A stretch of 52,230 nt of DNA. It comes from Ideonella sp. A 288 (GTDB lineage Bacteria; Pseudomonadota; Gammaproteobacteria; Burkholderiales; Burkholderiaceae_C). Each line of letters opens with the position of its first letter. The first letter of the stretch is position 1. The notes below the pieces were generated by a model. That model was not told the origin of the DNA and made no database searches. It saw only the letters and a program-made list of their open reading frames with translations. Positions 44,948 through 52,230 of this stretch are shown here, piece after piece. Made by a program: the position numbers and the translations under genes. The DNA is taken from contig NZ_MWLO01000157.1 in NCBI RefSeq assembly GCF_002198735.1, forward strand, positions 1 to 52,230, read 5' to 3'.

Positions 44948-46789
44948 ATGGCTGCCGGACAAAGCCGACCGCAACCCAGGCCGGCCCGGGCCCGGGCCGC
45001 GCTGGGGCCTCTGGCATGGCTGATCGGGGCCCTGCTGTCGGGCTGCGCCGGGCCGGCGGTGAAGCCCCCGACCGCGGCCTCCCCGGTGCCCGAGGCGGCA
45101 TCCGGGCTCACTGCCAAGCCCGGCTGGGCCACACGCCGATTCGCGGTCGCCGCGGCCAATCCGCTGGCCACCGAGGCCGGCGACCGCATCCTTCGCGCGG
45201 GCGGGTCGGCGCTCGATGCGGCGGTGGCGGTGCAGATGGTGCTGGCCCTGGTCGAACCGCAGTCCAGCGGCCTGGGTGGCGGCGCGTTCCTGCTGCATTG
45301 GGACGGTCAACAGGTGCAGGCCTGGGACGGGCGCGAAACGGCCCCGGCGGGCGCCGACGAGCGGCTCTTGCTGGGCCCCGATGGACGGCCGCTGCCGCTT
45401 CCCCAGGCGGTGGCCAGCGGACGCGCCGTGGGCGTGCCGGGTGCGGTGCGCATGCTCGAGGCGGCCCACCGCCAGCACGGCCGGCTGCCGTGGGCCACCT
45501 TGTTCGAGCCGGCGATCGCGCTGGCCGAGCAGGGGTTCCCGGTCAGTGCCCGCCTGCACACGATGCTGCAGGCGGCCGATCACCTGCGACGGGATGCCCG
45601 CGCCGCACGCTTTTTCTTCCTGCCCGACGGCCAACCGCTGCCGATCGACCATCGGCTGCGCAACCCGGCGCTGGCCCAGGTGCTGCGGTCGATCGCCCGC
45701 CAGGGCAGCAGCGCCTTGCACGACGGGCCGGTGGCTGCCGACATCGTGGCCCGGGTGCAGGGCCATGCCACCCTGCCCGGCCGCATGACGGCCGCAGACC
45801 TCGCGGCTTACCAACCCGTCCGGCGGGAACCGCTGTGCACGGACTGGCAAACGAGCTACCGCATCTGCGGCATGCCGCCGCCGTCGTCGGGCCACCTGAC
45901 GGTGATGCAGATCCTCGGCCTCGTGGACCACGCGTCGGTGGCAGCGCCGGCGCTGCAGGACGGCATCCCCTCGGCCGCCTGGCTGCACACCTACACCGAG
46001 GCCGCGCGCCTGGCCTACGCCGACCGCAACCAGTACATCGCCGACCCCGATTTCACCGCGCCCCCCGGCGGCGACTGGCGCAGCCTGCTCGGTGCCGACT
46101 ACCTGCGGCAGCGCGCCGGCCTCATCGGCCCGACCTCGATGACGTCGGCGCGGCCCGGCACGCCAGCGGTTGTGCGCGTCGCGTACGGCACCTCCGCGGA
46201 ATCGCCCGAGCACGGCACCAGCCACCTCAGCATCGTCGACGCCGACGGCCGCGCCGTCGCGATGACCACCACCATCGAGGCCGCCTGGGGCTCCGGTCTG
46301 TTGTCCGACGGTGGCAGCGGCCTGCCCGGCGGCTTCCTGCTCAACAACCAGCTCACCGACTTCTCGCCCGAGCCTGCCGACGCGCAAGGGCGGCCCATCG
46401 CCAACCGCGTGCAGGCCGGCAAGCGGCCCCGCTCGAGCATGAGCCCCACGCTGGTGTTCGACCGCCGCGATGGCCGGCTGCTGATGAGCCTGGGCTCGCC
46501 CGGCGGCGCCACCATCATCCACTTCGTCGCGAAGACGCTGATCGGCAGCTTCGACTGGGGGCTCGATGCGCAACGCGCGATCGACCTGCCGAACTTCGGC
46601 AGCCTGAACGGCCCGACGCTGCTCGAGCGGGGGCGGTTCCCGGCGTCGACGGTCGATGCGCTGAGGGCGCGCGGCCACACGGTGCTGGAGGTCGACCTCC
46701 CAAGCGGCCTGCAGGCGATCCAGCGCACGCCGACAGGCTGGTTCGGCGGCGCCGACCCACGCCGCGAAGGCGTGGTGATGGGCGACTGA
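44948..46789 (+). CDS. ggt: Gamma-glutamyltransferase, predicted lipoprotein
   Basis: 613-residue N-terminal-nucleophile enzyme that cleaves glutathione and other gamma-glutamyl compounds. The N-terminus is a lipoprotein signal with lipobox LLSGCAG (about residues 28-34), so it is probably membrane-anchored, unlike the soluble periplasmic enzyme of E. coli. The core shows LVEPQSSGLGGGAFLLHW and the self-cleavage site EHGTSHLSIVDADG with nucleophile Thr424, then GSGLPGGFLLNNQLTDF (lid/Asn-Asp region) and SPGGATIIHFV. Start ATG 44948 is 10 nt after the BtuF-like gene. Confidence 0.93.
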   Translation: MAAGQSRPQPRPARARAALGPLAWLIGALLSGCAGPAVKPPTAASPVPEAASGLTAKPGWATRRFAVAAANPLATEAGDRILRAGGSALDAAVAVQMVLALVEPQSSGLGGGAFLLHWDGQQVQAWDGRETAPAGADERLLLGPDGRPLPLPQAVASGRAVGVPGAVRMLEAAHRQHGRLPWATLFEPAIALAEQGFPVSARLHTMLQAADHLRRDARAARFFFLPDGQPLPIDHRLRNPALAQVLRSIARQGSSALHDGPVAADIVARVQGHATLPGRMTAADLAAYQPVRREPLCTDWQTSYRICGMPPPSSGHLTVMQILGLVDHASVAAPALQDGIPSAAWLHTYTEAARLAYADRNQYIADPDFTAPPGGDWRSLLGADYLRQRAGLIGPTSMTSARPGTPAVVRVAYGTSAESPEHGTSHLSIVDADGRAVAMTTTIEAAWGSGLLSDGGSGLPGGFLLNNQLTDFSPEPADAQGRPIANRVQAGKRPRSSMSPTLVFDRRDGRLLMSLGSPGGATIIHFVAKTLIGSFDWGLDAQRAIDLPNFGSLNGPTLLERGRFPASTVDALRARGHTVLEVDLPSGLQAIQRTPTGWFGGADPRREGVVMGD

Positions 46790-46843
46790 CGCGCCCGTCG
46801 GTGGCGCTGCGGGCGCCAGGCCCTCGGCCGCGATAATCGCGCG

Positions 46844-48061
46844 ATGAATCCGCTGCTCGACCGGCTCCAGCCCTACCCCTTCGAACGCCTGCGCCAGCTC
46901 ACCCGGGACATCGTCCCGAACCCGGCGCTGCGGCCGATCAGCCTGGGCATCGGCGAGCCGCGCCACCCTGCGCCCGAGCTGGTGCGCCAGGCACTGGTCG
47001 GCGGCATGGCCGGCCTGTCGGTCTACCCGCCCACGCTGGGCACGCCGGCCCTGCGCGAGGCCATGGCCGGCTGGGTGCAGCGTCGCTACGGGCTGGCACT
47101 GGACCCCGCCACCCAGGTGCTGCCGGTGTGCGGCTCGCGCGAGGCGCTGTTCGCCCTGGCGCAGACGGTGGTCGACGCCACGAAGGCGGGTGCCACCGTC
47201 GTCTGCCCGAACCCGTTCTACCAGATCTACGAAGGCGCCGCGCTGCTGGCCGGGGCCGACACCGCCTTCGCCAACAGCGACCCGGCACGCAACTTCGCCG
47301 CCGACTGGTCGCAGATCGACGAGGCCACCTGGTCGCGCACCCAGTTGTTGTACACCTGCTCGCCAGGCAACCCGTCGGGTGCGGTGATGCCGCTGGATGA
47401 GTGGGCGCGCCTGTTCGAACTGAGCGACCGCCACGGTTTCGTGATCGCCAGCGACGAGTGCTATTCCGAGATCTACTTCCGCGACGAGCCGCCGCTGGGG
47501 GCCCTGGAAGCGGCCGTCCAACTGGGCCGCAGCGACTTTCGCAACCTGGTGGTCTTCACCTCGCTGTCCAAGCGCAGCAACGTGCCAGGCCTGCGATCGG
47601 GCTTCGTCGCCGGTGACGCCACGGTGCTGAAGGCGTTCCTGCTGTACCGCACCTACCATGGCTCGGCGATGAGCCCGCTGGTGCAGCAGGCCAGCATCGC
47701 CGCCTGGAACGACGAGGCCCACGTGGTCGACAACCGCGCGCTGTACCGGGCCAAGTTCGCGCAGGTGACGCCGCTGCTGGCCAGCGTGCTGGACGTTCGG
47801 CTGCCCGACGCCGGCTTCTACCTCTGGGCCGCCGTGCCGGGCCAGGGCGGTCCGGGCGATGACATTGCTTACGCCCGCCAGTTGCTCGCTCAATACAATG
47901 TGGCGGTGCTGCCGGGCAGCCTGCTGGCCCGCGACGCGCATGGCACCAACCCTGGCCGCGGCCGCATCCGCATGGCGCTGGTGGCCACCACCGAGGAATG
48001 CCTCGAGGCCGCGCACCGCATCGTCGAATTCACCCGTTCCACCCAAGCCCCATCGAGCTGA
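46844..48061 (+). CDS. dapC: Succinyldiaminopimelate transaminase
   Basis: 405-residue PLP aminotransferase of the succinylase branch of lysine and diaminopimelate synthesis, converting N-succinyl-2-amino-6-oxopimelate. Signatures: [57 protein letters not shown] and the PLP Lys243 in [17 protein letters not shown]; the terminal Arg motif is GRIRMALVA. The assignment rests on family resemblance plus dapD starting 4 nt later. Confidence 0.93.
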   Translation: MNPLLDRLQPYPFERLRQLTRDIVPNPALRPISLGIGEPRHPAPELVRQALVGGMAGLSVYPPTLGTPALREAMAGWVQRRYGLALDPATQVLPVCGSREALFALAQTVVDATKAGATVVCPNPFYQIYEGAALLAGADTAFANSDPARNFAADWSQIDEATWSRTQLLYTCSPGNPSGAVMPLDEWARLFELSDRHGFVIASDECYSEIYFRDEPPLGALEAAVQLGRSDFRNLVVFTSLSKRSNVPGLRSGFVAGDATVLKAFLLYRTYHGSAMSPLVQQASIAAWNDEAHVVDNRALYRAKFAQVTPLLASVLDVRLPDAGFYLWAAVPGQGGPGDDIAYARQLLAQYNVAVLPGSLLARDAHGTNPGRGRIRMALVATTEECLEAAHRIVEFTRSTQAPSS

Positions 48062-48065
48062 CCCA

Positions 48066-48890
<825 letters not shown>

Positions 48891-48930
48891 GCCCCGGCCC
48901 CACGCAGTACTCACCACGGGAGGGGATCGC

Positions 48931-50121
48931 ATGAGCGGCAACATGGAGAAGGTGCTCCGGCTGATGGCCGAGAAGCACGCGTCCGACGTGTACCTGTCGG
49001 CGAACATGCCGATCCTCATCAAGATCCACGGCCAGGTGCTGCAGTTGTCCGACCAGGTTCTTTCGCCGCAGCAGCCGCGCCAGTTGCTGGCCGAGTTGCT
49101 GCCGCCCCGCCAGATGGAAGAGCTCGACGAGACCTGCGAGCTGAACCTGGCCGTCGGCATCGACAAGGTCGGCAGCTTCCGGCTGTCGGCCTTCAAGCAG
49201 CGCGGCACGATCGCCGCGGTGTTCCGCCACATCCCGCATGTGATCCCGACGCTCGATTCGCTCAACGTGCCCGATATCCTGGGCACGCTGGTGCTCGAGA
49301 AACGCGGCCTGATCCTGATGGTCGGCGCCACCGGCACCGGCAAGAGCACGACGCTGGCGTCCATGCTCGACCTGCGCAACCGCAACCTGGCGGGCCACAT
49401 CCTCACCATCGAGGAGCCGATCGAGTACCTGTTCACCAGCAAGAAGTCGGTGGTCAACCAGCGCGAGGTCGGCCGCGACACCAACTCGCTGCAGGTGGCG
49501 CTGAAGAACGCACTGCGCCAGGCGCCCGACTGCATCATGATCGGCGAAATCCGCGACCGCGAGACCATGACCGCGGCGCTGAGCTATGCCCTGTCGGGCC
49601 ACCTGGTGCTGGCCACCCTGCACGCCAACAACAGCTACCACGCGCTCGGCCGGATCCTGTCGTTCTACACGCCCGAGGCGCGCCCGGTGCTGCTGGGCGA
49701 CCTGGCTGCCGGCCTGCGCGCCATCTCCTCGCAGCGCCTGCTGCGCGCCAACACCGGCGGCCGCCTGCCGGCGATGGAGGTCATGCTCAACACCAAGCTG
49801 GTGGCCGAGATGATCGAGAAGGGCGACTTCGGCGGCGTCAAGGAAGCGATGGAGAAGTCGCTGGCCGAAGGCTCGATGACCTTCGAGCAGGACATCGCGC
49901 GTCTCATCAACGAGGGCCTGGTCAGCCGAGACGAAGGCCTGGCCTACGCCGATTCGCCGACCAACCTGATGTGGCGCCTGCAGAACGATCTCACGCCGGC
50001 CAACCGCGCCGCGCCCCGCAAGGAAGAGTCCGACCAGGCCGTGTTCACCGAGTACAGCGTGGACATCTACCCCGAGGGCACCGCGCCGCGCAAGGCCAAC
50101 ATCTTCGGGCGTGCCGAATGA
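48931..50121 (+). CDS. pilU: Type IV pilus retraction ATPase, PilU-like
   Basis: 396-residue hexameric secretion-type ATPase. Walker A is [10 protein letters not shown] (about residues 132-141), the Asp box and Walker B are IEEPIEYLF and [14 protein letters not shown], and the His box is [12 protein letters not shown]. The C-terminal AIRNLIRE motif of PilT is missing; [19 protein letters not shown] and the final [11 protein letters not shown] resemble PilU. It lies between dapD (40 nt) and dapE (10 nt) with no other pilus gene in view. Its start has a plain GGAGGGG region a few nt upstream. Confidence 0.85.
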   Translation: MSGNMEKVLRLMAEKHASDVYLSANMPILIKIHGQVLQLSDQVLSPQQPRQLLAELLPPRQMEELDETCELNLAVGIDKVGSFRLSAFKQRGTIAAVFRHIPHVIPTLDSLNVPDILGTLVLEKRGLILMVGATGTGKSTTLASMLDLRNRNLAGHILTIEEPIEYLFTSKKSVVNQREVGRDTNSLQVALKNALRQAPDCIMIGEIRDRETMTAALSYALSGHLVLATLHANNSYHALGRILSFYTPEARPVLLGDLAAGLRAISSQRLLRANTGGRLPAMEVMLNTKLVAEMIEKGDFGGVKEAMEKSLAEGSMTFEQDIARLINEGLVSRDEGLAYADSPTNLMWRLQNDLTPANRAAPRKEESDQAVFTEYSVDIYPEGTAPRKANIFGRAE

Positions 50122-50131
50122 GGCGTCAGGA

Positions 50132-51280
50132 ATGAGCGGCGACACCCTGCGACTGCTCGAGGCGCTGATCGCCCGCCCTTCGGTCACGCCCGACGACGCC
50201 GGCTGCCAGGCGCTGGTGGCCGCGCGTGTCGAGCCGCTGGGCTTCCATTGCGAGACGATGGCCTGCGGCCCCGAGGGCGCGCGCGTCACCAACCTGTGGG
50301 CCACGCACCGCGGCCAGCGGCCTGGCCCCACCGTCGTGCTGGCCGGCCACACCGACGTGGTGCCGTCGGGCCCGGTGGCGCAGTGGACCAGCGACCCCTT
50401 CGTGCCGCACCACCGCGACGGTCGGCTCTACGGCCGCGGCGCCGCCGACATGAAGACCTCGATCGCCGCGATGACCGTGGCCGCCGAGGAGTTCGTCCGG
50501 GCCCGGCCCGATCACGCCGGCACGCTGGCGCTGCTGTTCACCAGCGACGAGGAAGGCCCCTCGGTCGACGGCACCGTGCGCGTCGTCGAGGCGCTGCAGG
50601 CCCGCGGCCAGCGGCTCGACTGCTGCATCGTCGGTGAGCCCACCTCGGTCGAGCGGCTCGGCGACATGGTCAAGAACGGCCGCCGCGGCTCGCTGTCGGC
50701 GCGCCTCGTGGTGCAGGGCATCCAGGGCCACGTGGCCTACCCGCAATTGGCCCGCAACCCGGTGCACCAGCTGGCGCCGGCGTTGGCCGAACTGGCCGCC
50801 ACCGGCTGGGACGCCGGCAACGAGCACTTTCCGCCCACCACCTGGCAGGTGTCGAACCTGCAGGCCGGTACGGGGGCGCTGAACGTCATCCCGGGCGAGG
50901 CGGTGGTGGACTTCAACTTCCGCTTTTCCACCGAATCGACCCCCGAATCGCTGAAGGCCCGGGTCGAGGCGGTGCTGCAGCGCCACGGCCTGTCGTACAC
51001 CCTGGCCTGGACCCTGGGCGGCTCGCCCTTCCTCACCCGGCCGGGACACCTGAGCGAGGCGCTGGCCGCCGCCATCACCGCCGAAACCGGCGTGCAGCCC
51101 GTGCTGTCCACCACCGGCGGCACCAGCGATGGCCGCTACATCGCGCGCCTGTGCGAGCAGGTCGTCGAGTTCGGCCCCATCAACGCCACCATCCACAAGA
51201 TCGACGAATGCGTGAACGTGGCCGACATCGAACCCTTGAAGAACATCTACCGGCGCACGCTGGAGGCGCTGCTGCCATGA
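50132..51280 (+). CDS. dapE: Succinyl-diaminopimelate desuccinylase
   Basis: 382-residue M20 metallopeptidase-fold enzyme that removes succinate to give LL-diaminopimelate. Zinc ligands are visible: His73 and Asp75 ([10 protein letters not shown]), Asp106 ([10 protein letters not shown]), catalytic Glu140-Glu141 (FTSDEEGPS), a further Glu in [11 protein letters not shown] and His near the C-terminus. [13 protein letters not shown] is the DapE-specific Gly-Thr-Ser motif. It overlaps prmB by 4 nt (ATGA). Confidence 0.97.
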   Translation: MSGDTLRLLEALIARPSVTPDDAGCQALVAARVEPLGFHCETMACGPEGARVTNLWATHRGQRPGPTVVLAGHTDVVPSGPVAQWTSDPFVPHHRDGRLYGRGAADMKTSIAAMTVAAEEFVRARPDHAGTLALLFTSDEEGPSVDGTVRVVEALQARGQRLDCCIVGEPTSVERLGDMVKNGRRGSLSARLVVQGIQGHVAYPQLARNPVHQLAPALAELAATGWDAGNEHFPPTTWQVSNLQAGTGALNVIPGEAVVDFNFRFSTESTPESLKARVEAVLQRHGLSYTLAWTLGGSPFLTRPGHLSEALAAAITAETGVQPVLSTTGGTSDGRYIARLCEQVVEFGPINATIHKIDECVNVADIEPLKNIYRRTLEALLP

Positions 51281-52152
51281 CCCTGCGCGACACCATCGAG
51301 CAGATGAGCGCCCGCCTCGAATCGGCGGGCGTTTCGTTTGGGCATGGCACCACCAATGCGTACGACGAGGCCGCGTGGCTGGTGCTGTGGCGGTTGGGCG
51401 TGCCGCTGCATGCGCTGGACGATCACGCCGACGACCTGCTGTCGCCCCAGCAGATGGCGGCAGTGGCCGAACTGGTCGACCGCCGCATCGCCACGCGACG
51501 ACCCGCCGCCTACCTGACTGGCGAAGCCTGGCTGCAGGGCGTGCCCTTCACCGTGGACGAGCGCGCCATCGTGCCGCGATCGCTGATCGCCGAGGTGCTG
51601 GCCGACGGCACGCTCGATGCCTGGCTGAGCGACCAGACCCACCGGGTGCTCGACCTGTGCACCGGCAACGGCAGCCTGGCGGTGCTGGCCGCCATGGCCT
51701 GGCCCGAGGTGGCCGTGGACGCCGCCGACCTGAGCGCCGACGCGCTGGCCGTGGCCCGGCTCAACGTCGCGCGCCATGGCCTGGCCGACCGCATCCGCCT
51801 GGTGCAGGGCGACGGCCTGGCCGCGGTCGCCGGGCTCCGATACGACCTGGTGCTGTGCAATCCGCCCTACGTCAACAGCGACTCGATGGCCCGCCTGCCG
51901 GCCGAGTACCGCGCCGAGCCTGCACTCGCCCTGGCTGGCGGCGCTGACGGCATGGACTTCATCCGCCGGCTGCTGCGCGATGCGCCGAGCCACCTGAACG
52001 ACGGCGCCGTGCTGGTGCTCGAGATCGGCCACGAACGCGAACACTTCGAACGTGCCTTCCCGGCACTCGAGCCGGTGTGGCTGCCCACCAGCGCTGGCGA
52101 CGACCAGGTGCTGCTGCTCACCCCGGACACCTTCGCCGCCCGCCGACCATGA
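51277..52152 (+). CDS. prmB: 50S ribosomal protein L3 N5-glutamine methyltransferase
   Basis: 291-residue SAM-dependent methyltransferase of the PrmB/PrmC family. The SAM site is [16 protein letters not shown] and the catalytic NPPY motif is in [12 protein letters not shown]. The N-terminal helical part with [16 protein letters not shown] fits PrmB rather than PrmC (no nearby prfA either). Its start overlaps the dapE stop. The upstream reading frame over dapE is a shadow. Confidence 0.92.
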   Translation: MTLRDTIEQMSARLESAGVSFGHGTTNAYDEAAWLVLWRLGVPLHALDDHADDLLSPQQMAAVAELVDRRIATRRPAAYLTGEAWLQGVPFTVDERAIVPRSLIAEVLADGTLDAWLSDQTHRVLDLCTGNGSLAVLAAMAWPEVAVDAADLSADALAVARLNVARHGLADRIRLVQGDGLAAVAGLRYDLVLCNPPYVNSDSMARLPAEYRAEPALALAGGADGMDFIRRLLRDAPSHLNDGAVLVLEIGHEREHFERAFPALEPVWLPTSAGDDQVLLLTPDTFAARRP

Positions 52153-52230
52153 CGCCGCGCGCGGCCCTGCCAGCCGCACCTGGACTGCCCGTCCCCCACG
52201 CCGGCACCCGCCGACCCCGCCTTCCCCGAA
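52149..52230 (+). CDS. Possible start of a further gene, cut by the window edge
   Basis: An ATG overlaps the prmB stop (ATGA) and the frame stays open to the end, 27 codons, with a Pro/Ala/Arg-rich start. Such overlaps occur three times nearby, which makes it plausible, but this composition could also be noncoding. No family can be recognised. Confidence 0.2.
   Translation, partial: MTPRAALPAAPGLPVPHAGTRRPRLPR

Overview
The window is a GC-rich stretch of ordinary bacterial chromosome with dense, mostly intact genes. Gene content and order point to a betaproteobacterium of the order Burkholderiales, and the style resembles the Rubrivivax / Leptothrix / Ideonella / Aquincola group. The markers are rpsO-pnp-quinone oxidoreductase-tpiA-secG-tRNA-Leu-nuoA..N followed by DUF2818 and a NUDIX gene, an iscRSUA-hscBA-fdx cluster, and dapC-dapD-pilU-dapE-prmB. 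This genus-level placement is inference. I see no insertion sequence, prophage, CRISPR array or rRNA gene, and no stretch longer than 300 bases without a gene.

Layout. 51-3515: a YihY/BrkB-type membrane protein, a small DUF2069 membrane protein, an FAD-linked oxidase of the D-2-hydroxyglutarate dehydrogenase type, and a DUF1178 protein. 3619-24609 (minus strand): a 21-kb colinear run. Read in the direction of transcription it is rpsO, pnp, a quinone oxidoreductase, tpiA, secG, tRNA-Leu(GAG), the complete 14-gene complex I operon nuoA-N, DUF2818 and a NUDIX hydrolase. Only a few gaps in this run exceed 70 nt, and most of them carry stem-loops. 24761-28315: an aminotransferase, a small heat-shock protein with a sigma-32-like promoter, tsaD, and a histidine-phosphatase-fold protein lacking its usual second histidine. 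28328-34212 (minus): the iron-sulfur assembly cluster iscR-S-U-A, then an intrinsic-terminator-like hairpin, then a GNAT acetyltransferase, hscB, hscA and fdx. A near-consensus IscR operator overlaps the iscR promoter. 34396-43805: a low-molecular-weight tyrosine phosphatase, a PAS chemoreceptor, a 3-hydroxyacyl-CoA dehydrogenase, and a 2030-residue orphan tripartite sensor kinase with about seven PAS modules. 44086-46789: a signal-less BtuF-like binding protein followed 10 nt later by a lipoprotein gamma-glutamyltransferase. 46844-52152: the succinylase lysine/diaminopimelate genes dapC, dapD and dapE with pilU embedded, then prmB.

How the genes work together. Complex I needs many iron-sulfur clusters (NuoB, E, F, G, I), and the window also carries the ISC machinery that builds them. 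rpsO-pnp couples ribosome assembly and RNA decay. The dap genes feed lysine and peptidoglycan synthesis.

I did not find a convincing wholly new system. The best candidates for something undescribed are: the acetyltransferase placed behind a terminator inside the isc operon; the iscR leader with an 18-bp perfect palindrome; structured gaps inside the nuo operon; the giant orphan phosphorelay kinase; and the twin hairpins in front of the PAS chemoreceptor. All domain calls were made by reading the translations; no database search was run.
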